From contig OZ020484.1 in the NCBI GenBank assembly GCA_963971405.1, positions 14,570,001-14,634,000 of the forward strand: a DNA stretch of 64,000 nt. The letters run 5' to 3'. The DNA comes from Psococerastis gibbosa (lineage: Eukaryota; Arthropoda; Insecta; Psocodea; Psocidae). The notes under the pieces were generated by a model, which had not been told where the DNA came from, ran no database searches, and worked only from the letters and a program-made list of their open reading frames with translations. Positions 43,969 through 55,886 of the stretch are shown in pieces. Position 1 is the stretch's first letter, and every line of letters starts with the position of its first letter. The translations under genes and the position numbers were made by a program.

Positions 43969-44150
43969 CAAGACCGTGCCCAGGTTATGATTTCGAGGGG
44001 GGGGGGGGTCCAAAAAAATTTTTCACGTAAATTTTATTAATGAATTAATGGATAAATTTTTCAAACGATATATAGGTTTACATATAAAAATTTATTTCGG
44101 GGGGGGGGGGGGTCCGGACCCCATGGACCATCACCCTGGGCACGGTCATG
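43969..44150. mobile_element. hAT-type MITE ('GACCGTGCCCAGG')
   Basis: The ends are CAAGACCGTGCCCAGG and CCTGGGCACGGTCATG. The flanks GTACAGTG and GTATAGTG agree at 7 of 8 positions. There are two G tracts and GGTCCGGACCCC. Confidence 0.65.
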
Positions 44151-44958
44151 GTATAGTGTACTTCTGAGCGTCTGCTGCACGGGGGCGCATGCCTTCTGAT
44201 CGGCTCATTTCCTCATCACTGCCCGCACGCCCATTGCCCTTTGGGGCTTGAGCCTCAAGCGAGTGCAATACTACTAATGCACCAGCGGTGTTATAATTAA
44301 TTATCAATGATTTATGAAAATAAATATTTGAATAAACATAGTTAAAAATTTATAATAATAACATACCTCCACATTATCTGCGTACCTGTACCTGTGTACT
44401 TATAAAATAAATAAAAAATAGGAAAATACAACTACAAAGCCAAGCGTAAATAACTTTTGCTGTGCCCCCCCCCCCCCCCGGCAAGACCTTGCGTGCGCCC
44501 TACATTGTCATATTATTTCATCTTTGCAATGAGTGATTGCCAATAGTGGAATGCAAGGCCGTAGCCACGATTTTTTTCGGGGGTGGCTGTGATCCTATTA
44601 GTGTATTCTTAAGAGATTATGCTTCTTATGGTGTTATTCGCAGGCTACTTATGATATCATAGGTATATAAAATGCTAATTTAGTGGGGACACAATTTTGT
44701 AGATATGCGGACAAAATCGTTACGTTACCATTACGACGGCTAAGATTTTACAGAAACAATATTGCACGTAATCCAAAGAGGAGGGCCCGGGAGTCTCTCC
44801 CGGGGAAAAAAATTGAAAATATAAGTGTAATATAGTGGGGTGTTACGCATTTTAACAGCAGTAAAGTAGCCTATAGATTTTTACAAAACGTACAATGGAA
44901 TGCTTTGTAACAAAGCTCAAGCGGAAGCATGGGAGGGCGGCACATAACGTGTTGGTCC

Positions 44959-45128
44959 AAGGCCGTGCCTAGGTTTTGAATTCGGGGGGGGGGAGGTCCA
45001 AATTTTTTTTATGTAATTTATTAATGAAGTAATGGGTAAATTCTTCAAACCATACAGGTTTCCACAAAAAAATTTCTTTCAGGAAGGGGACCCCATGGAC
45101 CACCCCCCCCCCCCCCCCCCCCCGAGCA
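44959..45128. mobile_element. hAT-type MITE, right end lost
   Basis: It starts CAAGGCCGTGCCTAGG and keeps both tracts. A C run (about 22) has replaced the usual CCTGGGCACGGCC end. Confidence 0.5.
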
Positions 45129-45374
45129 TGCTTATTAGTTTCTCTTCATCATTTTGCCAACTGTACAGCGGTAGTCAGAGAAGGAAGAACGAACCAGACT
45201 CGAGGGGAAAAGGAGATCCAGAGCGTGAATATCTTGGCCTGCACCTTTCATTTTTCCGAATATATACTCAGAACGCTTCAACCCGTCTTCTTCCTTGTAT
45301 AGGGTAGGTTATCCCTTTCATGATATAGTAGTAGTAGTGTTCGTCGGGTTAATAACGACTTAGGCCTCATATTT

Positions 45375-45645
45375 GGGCCCATAGAGCGACCCCGACTTGA
45401 CTGTCCTTCCGCCAGCCCATAGGACAGTGGACCTCCAGATTATAGTGGATTCCGAACCACTTGGGAAACTCAGTGAAGTCACACGATTAGTTCGGAGGTG
45501 ACCAGGACAAGTCCTACCATGTTTCCCTACCGGCACTGTGCACACGACCAAGTTATCTGCAGCTATGAACATGCTCTGGTCCGCTGGATTCAACTTGGTT
45601 TGGCGGCCGGCTTTCATGATATAAATTATAAAGCCAATGTTATCT
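45375..45645. repeat. 'GTGGATTCCGAACC' family fragment
   Basis: It contains CAGTGGACCTCCAGATTATA, CACACGATTAGTTCGGAGGT and TGTTTCCCTACCGGCACTGT. Confidence 0.55.
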
Positions 45646-46268
45646 GGTACCTCTACCTCAGATTCATCCCTGACCTCTGACGCTGAGGAATCATACGACA
45701 TAGTTTTCACCAATTATTGGTGGGAGGCTCCCGCCCTACCTCTCCTCATCTTCGCGAAGCCAGTAGGCACTACTGCGACGTCTTAGCGTACAATTTCCAC
45801 TTCTTGATTAAAAATTGATTTTAATTAGTTTTTTTTTAAAACAACTGCAAAGTTGGTTTAAAAAAAAACTATTAAATTGATGGTGAGCTGTGTCAATCTA
45901 ATTACCGTCCAGGTGGTGTCCAGGTCTACCTATCGCAACCAAAGTATGAGGTAAATGAGACCGGATAGTTAGGGTGTGCGTGACGTGTATACCTAGTAAC
46001 TCCCCTTTGTGCCAAATCCGACGCGCACTTATTGGTATTGGTACAATGAGTACCTGGTTCTTCTCACATGGCCTAAGCAAAAGGGGCTAAGAATCAATCA
46101 TTATTTCTTGCAGGTACTAGACATTTAACGGATTCTGTTTTGATACTTTGGAATTTATCTTTCTCAATTTTAAAAGCTTGTGTTCAGGATAAGACAATAT
46201 TATGTGGTTAAAGAGCTATCTGCTTTTTTGACAAAATATATATCAAATAATGCAAAGAACTTCCTGTT

Positions 46269-46520
46269 TCAAACTTTTTTTATTTCATTTTTTTTAAAAT
46301 TACGCCAAAGCATTATGCTTCCGCCATTAGCTTTCTTGCAAGACATAATGTGGTGAACCTCAGCTCTGTTTCTTGTTTGCCAACGCATGGTCTTGCCGTC
46401 TTGGGCTGCTGGCGAAGATGTAGATCGTTCAGTTTCAGTATCTACTATATGAGATTTCATCTTCACACAATCTCTGCGTCCAGGGGGCACGACAAAGACG
46501 CGATCTACTTCACCCTCCAA
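46269..46520 (-). pseudogene. Possible Tc1/mariner transposase scrap
   Basis: The minus frame contains HIMSCKKANGGSIMLWRNF. G-G-S-I-M-L-W (46305-46325) matches the conserved GGS[IV]M[VL]W block of Tc1-type transposases. The rest of the frame is unlike a transposase. Confidence 0.35.
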
Positions 46521-47019
46521 GTTGTTTCAAACTTGCTCCACCCCCATCCTAGATCCGCTTTTGAAGAGAGGAATGAATTAGAAACATTATGAGCTGCAAT
46601 CATGTCATTTTACTCATTACCGCATTGAACATTATACTATCTGCCGACGAATGCGACATTGCATTATTTTCCAAAATGGTGATGTTGTTCTTCTGTTTTT
46701 ATTCTACTACTGCTTTTGATTACTGTACGGGCAGAGAAGTTGTCAGCAGAAATCCCAGAACACTAGCGTATGCATCATACATGCAGTGGTAAATACAGTA
46801 GTTAACAGCTTCAATAAAAATCCCCTTAGCGCATAATTTCTTGGAGCACGACACTCATTCAGTCGCAGAATATTTCCAGAAGAAACCGCACTGGAAATGT
46901 CATCATTTATGTCATTATTAGCGTTGGAACTAATAATTATAATAATTGGAGTGATGAGTAGAGACGTGTATGGGGCAGTATTCGCGATAACAGCCACCAA
47001 AGCTGTCATGCTCTCATTT

Positions 47020-47894
47020 GATGTGCACAGATTGGATGTGCAGGGGTAATTTTTTGCTTCAAATTTTATTTTAACTTTAGTGTGTAATTAAGTCCGCTAA
47101 GATTATTTTGTTCGACATGTATTGCATGCACATGCGACATTTACAAGATATTTGCACGTTTGACAACCAAAATAATCCACTCAGTCAACACTTTGATGTG
47201 GACAGATTGGCCGTGCAGAGGTAATTTTTTGCTTCAAATTTTATTTTAACTTTAGTGTGTAATTAAGTCCGCTAAGATTATTTTGTTCGACATGTACTGC
47301 ATGCACATGCGACATTTACAAGATATTTGCACCTTTGACAACCAAAATAATCCACTCAGTCAACACTTCGATGTGGACAGATTGGACGTGCAGGGGTAAT
47401 TTTTTGCTTCAAATTTTATTTTAACATTAGTGTGTAATTAAGTCCGCTAAGATTATTTTGTTTGACATGCATTGCATGCACATGCGACATGAACAAGATA
47501 TTTGCACCTTTGACAACCAAAATAATCCAGTCAGTCAACACTTTGATGTGGACAGATTGCCCGTGCAGAGGTAATTTTTTGCTTCAAATTTTATTTTAAC
47601 TTTAGTGTGTAATTAAGTCCGCTAAGATTATTTTGTTCGACATGTACTGCATGCACATGCGACATGAACAAGATATTTGCACCTTTGACAACCAAAATAA
47701 TCCACTCAGTCAACACTTTGATGTGGACAGATTGGCCGTGCAGAGGTAATTTTTTGCTTCAAATTTTATTTTAACTTTAGTGTGTAATTAAGTCCGCTAA
47801 GATTATTTTGTTCGACATGCATTGCATGCACATGCGACATGTACAAGAAATTTTCACCTTTGACAACCAAAATAATGCACTCAGACAACACGCG
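47020..47894 (+). repeat. 175-bp satellite, five copies
   Basis: GATGTG(G/C)ACAGATTG starts units at 47020, 47195, 47370, 47545 and 47720, exactly 175 bp apart. The units are more than 90% alike by eye. Each contains AATTTTTTGCTTCAAATTTT and CATGCACATGCGACAT. Confidence 0.9.
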
Positions 47895-48680
47895 TATTAA
47901 TTATTATATCTACATACTCCTTAAATAAATATAAAAAGTAATCGTTTATTTGCAAACAGACTTAAAAGCCCCAAAAAAGCAAATCATAATGCAGAAAATT
48001 CATTGTACAATTTTGTTTTACTAAGTTACGAAAAATATACAGTAGACCGTAATCATCAAACTATCGAGACAAAACATCCTGCAGCCTATTGATTTATAGA
48101 CAATAACAATCAAATTATAAGAAGAAAAACATAAGAAGAATGTAATGAAAATTAGTATAATGAAAAGTATACCAAGTATATATACGAGTCATGTATAAGT
48201 TATTGAAATACGTAATTGTCAACATTTTGTTTCGGGGTGCTAGCCCCCATTTTTTAACAATGGCTATGATAGCTAATTTGTTACAGTCACTGACTCCATA
48301 CTGATGTCAATGATATCTAATGTTTTGTCACAGAAAGAGAATGTGTCTACAGTATCAACCGTATGATCAATTTCTGTTCGCATTGTTTTGTTAATTGTAA
48401 ACAAAATGAAGTTCAACTAACCAGTGAGAATATAATGCTAGATTTATTGTGATAAACATTCAGACATGAAAGCAAACTCTTGTTGGAGCAAGCTGTGGCC
48501 TTTTATTGTACTACTGTAATAGTAGTAGAGTAGGCAAAAGCCAACACGAGACCATAATCGACCATCAAAATATATAATAAAGACAGTGTTACTTATAATA
48601 AAATAATGGTGTGTCATAAGCCAGATAATATAATCCTCTACACTTTGATGTGCATTAAGATGCCGTCACTAACACAGGCT
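47895..48680. other. AT-rich, no gene recognised
   Basis: I see no motif-bearing frames and no repeats shared with the rest of the window. Confidence 0.45.
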
Positions 48681-48683
48681 ACA

Positions 48684-48892
48684 GTCATGACATATAGAGT
48701 AGTGGTACGGACTCCGACTTTCACCCGAAAGGTTGTTGGTTCGAGTCCCATACTACTTAAATTTTCTGGCCATTCTTCAGAGGGCCTTCCTATAGTTGAG
48801 GGTAAGAGAGGGCTTTATAGCCCTAACTCCGCTAGGTTGGCTTAGTAATAGAACAAATGAAGTCCTTATTTATTTATTTATTTACAGTTATG
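48684..48892 (+). mobile_element. tRNA-Glu SINE
   Basis: It has GTCATGACATATAGAGTAGT, the B box GGTTCGAGTCCCAT and the tail GGTTGGCTTAGTAATAGAAC, then (TTTA)n. A short deletion lies in the body. Confidence 0.75.
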
Positions 48893-49541
48893 GAACTTGA
48901 TTGGTTAAAAACAATGGTCACTGTTCCCAGTACCGTAACGATCGGGGGAGGGGGGTGCAACATTGCCTAGGAGTGCACAAAAAATCCTTTAAATAAGTTA
49001 TTTTGTAATATTGATTTATATAATGTAGGTATAATACAATAATACGTATGGTATATACACTATACAGTACAATAGCATGCCTGGAGTAAGAATATTATAC
49101 TGTAACATAATATGACAGGTATGAGCAAAATCTTAAGCTCTATACCTAAAGCTAATGCTCTTCATAAATAACCCTAAAGAGGTCAAAGGTTGAGCAAAGT
49201 CTACAGTTTTGTTGCAAAAAAATTTACAAACAATGCATTTCATTCACTAAATAGAAAATAAATAAAAAAAACACGCGGAGAAGTATTGAAAAGGCATGGG
49301 ATCCAAGGGACCCATGTTTGATTGTAGATTACACATGTTCCATTGTTACGTGCCACCAGTCATAAAGAATTGCTGTCTTCCTCGCGCGCTCTGCAACCGT
49401 CCCCGGTTGATGGGGGGTCGCAGCCCGCATATTTTATTTTTTATTTTCGAATTTTGGTGGTCACTGGTCACTGATTCTCCTAATGGACCATTAAAACCTC
49501 AAAATGTAGAAACTGATTGATTATGCAACAGCTGTGCTCAA

Positions 49542-49746
49542 CAAGGCCGTGCCCAGGTTTGGATTCGGGGGGGGGGGGGGAGGCGTCCAATTTTTATTTT
49601 ACGTGAAAGTCCATTATATCCAGTGTTCAAACTCAAATAAATGTATTCCAATTCTTCAAACAATACAGGTTTGCTTAAAAAATGTATTTCGGGGGGGGGG
49701 GGGGGGTCCGGACCACACTTTGATCACTCCCCTGGGCACGGCCATG
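49542..49746. mobile_element. hAT-type MITE ('GGCCGTGCCCAGG')
   Basis: The ends are CAAGGCCGTGCCCAGG and CCTGGGCACGGCCATG, with 13-G and 17-G runs inside. No clear target duplication remains. Confidence 0.6.
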
Positions 49747-50154
49747 GTTCTGCTAAAGCGAAAGCCATTGTACAAAAAAGAAAATAAGTCTGTAACCTAC
49801 TGTATTACCAATTAAAATATAAATTAGGTATTAATTTATTGATAACCCATAGAATTGATAATTTATGTTATAAATGAAGGCCACACTGAACTGCCCTAAC
49901 TCCTGATTAAATGGTACCGGTACTTTTTCAGAACATAAAAGAAAGGAAAGTATGGGTTAGTTGTAAGAGTGGGCCGAAGGGCCCAAAATTCGCCCATATG
50001 GAAAATAAAGACAATTTTCTTTCTTTCTTTCTTGTATTGTAATCCACAACGATCTTATATATATAAATATATGCATACGAACGGTCACATGAGTCAATAA
50101 GTGTCATTATAGCCGACAGTACCATAATATCCAAGTCGCGCTCACCTCTGGAAC

Positions 50155-50335
50155 AAGGCCGGATCCAGCGGAAAATTTAGAGGGGGAGAGGTCGCAAGTT
50201 GTATATAAGTTTAAAAGGTAATTTGTTTGTTGAAAATTTTTATTCAATTAATTTTTTTAACTATCTTATCAATTTACTTATTTAGGGGGGTGGGGTCATG
50301 ACCCCCGTGACCCCCTCCGTGAATCCGCCATTGTC
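50155..50335. repeat. 'GGATCCAGCGGAAAATTTAG' repeat
   Basis: It starts GCCGGATCCAGCGG and ends GTGAATCCGCCATTG with a G tract inside. A related copy lies at 43536-43700. Confidence 0.45.
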
Positions 50336-50459
50336 CTGACACCGATTTATTACTACATTAAGAACTCGTCGTTAAATTCACCATTAGTTCTAGTTAACGT
50401 ATCAAAAGTTAAAATTAATTTAAGTTAAAAATTAATTTTATCAAAATTGGTTTGTTTGT

Positions 50460-50870
50460 TTGTTGTCTGTTTTCCAACGTCTGATTTCGGAACTTCTGCT
50501 TTTCAAGCAACCCTGCTGCCTGTTGGGGGGAATAGGTCTGTTACTAAACTTGAAGCACCCTAAAGGCACCTCCCCACCTCAGGGAGAACTGAGAAGGTGA
50601 GTTTATTAACAGGGCCGACCTCCTGATTATAGTGGATTCCGAATCACTCGAGGTAGTAGTCACAGTGTGACTGTCACACGATAATTCAGAGGTGACTGGC
50701 GGTCTCAGTGCATCCCTGAAGACCTGTGGGAGGCCAATGTGGCGGCTATGAATTTCGCCCAGTTTTGGACGCGCTTGGACACGAAAAAGTAAAGTAAGTA
50801 AGTGCATCCCACCATGTTCCTCTGCGAACGCTGTGCACTCCACCTAGTTTGCTTCAGTTTCGAACAGGCT
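50460..50870. repeat. 'GTGGATTCCGAACC' family fragment
   Basis: It contains CCAACGTCTGATTTCGGAAC, CCTCCTGATTATAGTGGATT and CCACCATGTTCC. Confidence 0.5.
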
Positions 50871-50942
50871 CAGTTTGGGCATTTTGGCGTAATCAAAATT
50901 GGAAAATAAGTTTTTTTTTCTTTAAATGCATACCTTTTTTTA

Positions 50943-51084
50943 GGCGCTTATTCCACCTACGTCAATAGTCAATAGTAAATGTGGTATTGACGTGGTAGCA
51001 GACATTTTTAGACTGTCTTTAATGTCTGCTACCACGTCAATACCACATTTACTATTGACTATTGACGTAGGTGGAATAAGCGCC
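50943..51084. mobile_element. Perfect-hairpin MITE (64-bp arms)
   Basis: The arms starting GGCGCTTATTCCACCTACGT are perfect 64-bp complements around a 14-base loop. TTA flanks both sides (50940-50942 and 51085-51087). Compare 14018-14475. Confidence 0.85.
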
Positions 51085-51135
51085 TTAGGCCTCTATTTAT
51101 TAAGGACTGAGGCTACTGAATTTATTCATCTTGTC

Positions 51136-51280
51136 CAAGGCCGTAGCCAGAACTTTTTTTTGGGAGGAGTCCAAAATTTAAAACTACATTATATCTTGTA
51201 TACACTGCAAATATTTCTTGAAGGGTCCGGACCCCCTCGACCCCCCCCCCCCCCGTTTTGCCCCTCTGGCTACGGCCTTG
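51136..51280. mobile_element. hAT-type MITE with perfect 8-bp duplication
   Basis: The ends CAAGGCCGTAGCCAG and CTGGCTACGGCCTTG are 15-bp perfect complements. ATCTTGTC flanks it at 51128-51135 and 51281-51288. Confidence 0.85.
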
Positions 51281-51299
51281 ATCTTGTCATTACTAATTT

Positions 51300-53740
51300 C
51301 ATTCATTAGTTTCAATCATTTCTGCTTAACAGTACAGTGAAGCTTGAGCCAAACCAAACCAAGGCAAGCTTTTATTCAGTTTAGTATGGAAAAAATCATG
51401 ATTTTATTCAGTGTTTGGTTGGCTTGCAATTTCTTTGCTAATTTATTTCTATCGCATTCTATTTCTATCATTATATGTATTATTATTTTGTTTCCGTTAT
51501 TGTCGTTAGGAATGGCTCTGAAAATTGCAGATTATGTACAGTATATTGTATATGTAGCAGGCAGTAGGCCTAAATTATACCGACAGGGTGATATCACAAG
51601 TGCGAAATATAAGTGTCACCGATTTTCACCTACGCTTCCAAAAAGGAAGCTTCACGTACGGAAATGCCTATGAGATATTACAACTTTTATCCTTTGTTCG
51701 ATGATGCATTGATATCACCATATTGGATTGAATTTTGCCTTCTGACATACAAGCAAAGTGACAATGAGATTTAGGCTATATCTATAAAGATTAATTTCAT
51801 TGGCACTCAAAACATTTCAAAATTTAAAGGCAGCCTCACAGATGAATCTAATTGTGAATGAATTACATTGTTTCACGTTATATCATTAAAAAAAAAAAAA
51901 CTATATCATAAAAAGATTTTGTTTACAGGAATTGATTAGGACACAGCTGATACCCCATACACGATCATTTTAATTTTAAATTAATTGAATGTGACAGTAA
52001 TTAATAAATAAATATTTCAATTATACAATCAAGTAATACACAAGTAATCGACAAGAAAGTATGAAGTAAAATCGTCAAAATATCAGGAAAAATCAGGTAG
52101 TTATGTCATTGTCATTGCACTAGTGCCTCAGTGACAGTGTAAAAAGCTTTCTCTAAGAGATGGTCTCTAAGTCAACACCCTTGATGACTTTATCAACGCT
52201 TGCAAGTTTTATGTATAATAGTAAGTTAGCCTAAAGTTTGTTGCGTTTTCTCCCCGGCTTAGGGTTCTTTAGGAGAGACTGTAGGATCGAGGAATGAATG
52301 TTGTGAAATAATTACAACAAAAATTATTTAACAGAAATTATATATTCTTGATAGGATTAGGAAACCCTAAGGTATAGAAAAGCATAGAAAAGAAACTGTT
52401 ATGCACCTGGCAGCGCGTGGCCAATAAGCGTTCCATGAATGAATAAGCCATCACTTCGTCGTAATTACCGTACGTCACATCGTCTGGGGTGAGGAGGGAG
52501 CGAGATCAGAACACCACCTTCCTGGGTTGTTTAGCCCATCTTCATCTTCCTCAAATCGGTACCACCTTCCATCTTAATTCTTTATGGCTTTGGCTTTCTT
52601 TTTTTTAAAAGAATCCACATCGGGTTATTTCAAAATTTCAACCATCTTTTCTTTTCTTTTTGTAACCTCTTTTCAAGCCCCCACAAATCCAACAGGCCAC
52701 CAACCTCCTGTCAAAAACTTTTAGAAATAATAAAGATAATAATAAAAGTATTTTTATTAATAAATAGAAATAAATATAATAGATACTTTGTTAAACTTGA
52801 GATTTTGTATTTTTAAAAGGTCTGACGATAAATAAATTGCGAATAATAATAAAAGATAGAAAGAAATTAATTTATTTTAAACCGAATGTGATATTTGAAG
52901 GTTGGTTAATTGTACTAAACAAATATGGCGGATCTACAAATAAAATGAAAAAAGAATTTTAATAAGTTATAATAATAAGAAATAGCCTATAACGTAATAT
53001 TATAGGGATTAGTGTATCCAGTAAACTGGATACACATATAAAAAGGTAGGGTTGCACGCTACAAGTTAGCCTAAAGTTAGCCTAAAGTTAGGCTAAATGT
53101 TCAATTATGCAAAAAATAACTGTGCCTCACCAATTTAATCGCACTCCAAAATCGTTGTACTTGTAGTCTACATTTACATTTTTGTGCTATGTACATAACG
53201 CAGGGACCCAGCCCATGGGGGGGGGGGGTAGTTGTGGGTAAAAATAGCATAAACTTGAATGAATAACGACTTTATTGCAATAAAAATGGCGAATAATTAA
53301 TAAAACTATAAAGTCTTTTTTCATAACTTAGGCCCTATGTAGTAAATTAACCTACAGCAGATTTACCAAATTGGGGGAGGGGGCAGCTACCCCCGCTTCC
53401 CTGTATCCTTGACATGACGTTCAAAAAAAAGTTCAATTTTGCATGGTTCTATGCCTTGTACTAGTAGTTGTCGACCTGAGCCCTGAGGTCAGTAAATTTA
53501 ATTACATATGACAGATACAATTGAATTGTAAAATTCAAATCTATGCAATAAACAAAATGTGTGTAGACCTCTTTTATGCAAGGTGAAGGCATCGAAGGTA
53601 TAGAAACGCCAGTCAAGCCGACAATGAAATTATTTTCATCACTTCGATTTAAATTTTAATAGCGTTTTCTTCAACATAATCAGTAAATTGAACTGCTGGA
53701 GTCGCATGCATACGCAATACACATGTGCTTTATCGGGTAT
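51300..53740. other. Upstream flank of gene 2, no gene recognised
   Basis: A hydrophobic open frame at 51386-51673 (MEKIMILFSVWLAC) has no usable donor. A G-tract repeat lies at 53195-53420 and resembles 59851-60370. Confidence 0.4.
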
Positions 53741-53748
53741 AGGTTTGG

Positions 53749-53785
53749 TATAAAAGTTAGTGGAGCTTCTGATACGAGTTCAGTC
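53749..53785 (+). promoter_or_regulatory. Core promoter of gene 2: TATA box plus arthropod-type initiator
   Basis: TATAAAAG lies at 53749-53756 and TCAGTC at 53780-53785. The initiator A (53782) is 33 bases downstream of the first T of the TATA box. This matches the known spacing of TATA and TCAKTY initiators in arthropod RNA polymerase II promoters. No downstream promoter element is obvious. Transcription would start at about 53782. Confidence 0.55.
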
Positions 53786-53871
53786 CTAAAGTATAATTCA
53801 ACGAGTACGGTCAAATAACGATAATTTGCCAATAATGATGGCGTCAACCTTACACTATGGATATTTTTCAG
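53782..53871 (+). other. Gene 2 putative exon 1: 5' UTR, perhaps with the start codon
   Basis: This segment runs from the predicted start site to the donor TTTTTCAG|GTACCT. It contains three ATGs. The one at 53857 (MDIFQ) leaves the exon in phase 0 and would join in frame to the exon at 55737. The pair at 53835 and 53838 leaves in phase 1 and would hit stops. A start at MDIFQ gives a 174-residue leaderless protein, as CNTF is. An eight-cysteine protein would more naturally be secreted, so an extra leader exon may lie between 53872 and 55736. Confidence 0.35.
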
Positions 53872-54079
53872 GTACCTACTTTACAGTAATATAGTGATTA
53901 AACAAGAACCAAGTTAGAATCAAGTTAAAAAAAATAATTAAAAATTAACTTGCAATATATCTTTTCATTGTTAATTATTAGGGGTATTCACTGCGTTTGG
54001 TTTTCCCTAAGGGAAAGTAGAATACTGAGGGAAAATTGAAAAATAGAACTCCAGTTTTTCTACGTATCCACCTTGCATG

Positions 54080-54600
54080 CAGTGGCGGGGCTACGGGGGT
54101 GCCCGAGGAGGCCTGCCCCCCCCCAGCAGTTTCCCCGGCCCCTACAGCCCCCCCCCCCACTTTTGAGATATTTGACATTTTGTTAAATTGAAAAATTATT
54201 GTAATTCAAAAACGCCCGACACAACTGGTATAACAAGTTACTTGCTTCCATCCGTAAAACCTCACTTATTTAGGCCTATTTCTCAATTTTTCGCCCCCCC
54301 CCCTTTCCTATAGTATAACATGCACTAAACCTCCCCCCTTTCCTTTAGTATAACATGCGCTAAACCTCACTACTTTTTTTTTCTCTGGGGGAAACACAGG
54401 GCCCCCTCTTTCTCCAGAGTATAATATGCATAAAACCTCCCTATAATTTGGGCCTACTTATCAATTTTTCTTTCTCATGGTAGACCCCCGGAACCCCCTT
54501 CTCTAGGGTACAACATGCGCCAACCCTCACCAATTTTGGCCAATTTATCAATTTTTTTCTCCGGGGGAAACCTCCGGGCCCACCTTTCTCTGTACCTGTT
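54080..54600. repeat. G/C-tract MITE interior with tandem units
   Basis: It starts CAGTGGCGGGGCTACGG and then runs as units of about 85-110 bp, each with AAACCTCACTA and CTCCGGGGGAAAC. No right end was found. It lies in the first intron of gene 2. Confidence 0.5.
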
Positions 54601-54834
54601 CTGGTACCATCACCATTCATAATGCATAGTAATAGCATAGTACCGTAGGTTGTACTATACACACAGTGCAATTTTCCTTTTGCAAAAAGATTTAAACGTT
54701 GTACCTTGCGAATCCCCAGAAAAGGGTAGAGTTAAGTTGTTAAAAAAAAAATTAAAATAGGGTATCTACGTCCTACAATATGTCTGTATATAGTGTAGGC
54801 CTATCGTCTGCATTATTTTAAGCCGTATTGGCAG

Positions 54835-55035
54835 AACATGTTGAGTAGTGGTACAGACTCCGACTTTCTCCCGAAAGGTTGTTTGTTCGAGTCCCACACT
54901 TGCTACATTTTCTGGCCATGCTTCGGAGGGCACGGGTCTTCCTAGTTGAGTGTAAGAGAGGGCTTTATGGCCCTAACTCCGCTAGGTTAGCATAGTAATG
55001 GAACGAAAAAGTCAATATTTATTTATTTATGTATT
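54835..55035 (+). mobile_element. tRNA-Glu SINE in the gene 2 intron
   Basis: It carries AACATGTTGAGTAGTGGTAC, GTTCGAGTCCCACACTTGC and TAGTAATGGAAC, then (TTTA)n. Part of the body is deleted. Confidence 0.7.
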
Positions 55036-55093
55036 GGCCTATTGTGTCCCACAGTCAAGTTACGTTTAAGTTAAGTTAGAGTTACAGTTGAAG

Positions 55094-55138
55094 ATGTTAA
55101 TAATTGTAATTGTTACCTGTCCCTTTCTGTACTTTTAT
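55094..55138 (+). CDS. Gene 2 candidate alternative leader exon (speculative)
   Basis: ATG at 55094 opens a 15-residue hydrophobic run, MLIIVIVTCPFLYFY, ending at TAT|GTAATA in phase 0. It would join in frame to the exon at 55737. A weak acceptor (GTTACAG, ending at 55087) precedes it. The run could act as a short signal peptide on an otherwise leaderless model. Both splice sites are poor and the segment lies just beyond a SINE tail, so this is only a candidate. Confidence 0.15.
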
Positions 55139-55736
55139 GTAATATCGTATTATGTTACTTTGTTAATTTGGGGGGGGGGGCGGATCATTGCTGAGAATCC
55201 TTTAATTCCAATTGGCAGTAGGTACTTACCCCAATTGAGGAGCAAACTTTCAAAACGGCACTAATCCATTTTCGTAAAATGTTCAGGAAACACGAAAAAC
55301 ATAATTATTTCGGCTTTTTTATAACGGGAATATATGATTTTAACCCTTCAGAAGACTGGGTTAAATTTTTTTTGTTTTTCTTTTGATTAGCAATCCTGAT
55401 TCAACTCATCTTCAAGATGGAAAATCGATGATAGAATCAATTTTTAATTTTCATAGATTTGTGACGTTTTGAAAGTTTGCTCATCAATTTAGGATTAAAT
55501 TCACTTCCCTTTATAGACATAAATTTCAATTTATTATCCTAATAGGCCTACAACTGAAATAAAAGGGCAACAGGAGGTGCACCCCGCATAATTAATATGC
55601 TAAAAATGATTTTTTACATGTATGCAAGTAGCGAAATAAATTAATTCCTCTTTTGATCGCCTCTGCCTATGCCTATGGTTTGGTCTTGTGAAAAATGTGT
55701 AATAGGATGTTTTGACTTATCTGCGTTATCTTTCAG

Positions 55737-55886
55737 AATACATTCAATCAGTTATCGGGATATGTAGAAGCATTTCAATGCGTGATAGATCATAATTGTT
55801 CGCCCCACACCAACAGCGACCATTACAAGAACATACAAAAGGCAGCAGCTGAATTCAAAAACCTGATCATTGGCAATAGTGGACTT
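55737..55886 (+). CDS. Gene 2 coding exon a (50 residues)
   Basis: The acceptor TTATCTTTCAG ends at 55736 and the donor is CTT|GTAAGT. The exon is phase 0 at both ends. Of the three frames only this one is open throughout. It reads NTFNQLSGYVEAFQCVIDHNC, then a polar HTNSD turn, then a helix ending NLIIGNSGL. It carries two cysteines and one possible N-C-S sequon. The preceding exon is uncertain. Confidence 0.7.

Noticed and set aside
45032..45307. Proline-rich open frame
   Set aside because: Produced by a C homopolymer run inside a MITE.
51344..51673. Frame with a leader-like start (MEKIMILFSVWLAC), considered as a gene 2 leader exon
   Set aside because: It lies upstream of the predicted promoter and no in-phase GT donor follows the hydrophobic part.
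53835..53871. Start at MMASTLHYGYFS for gene 2
   Set aside because: It leaves the exon in phase 1 and would meet an early stop in the exon at 55737.
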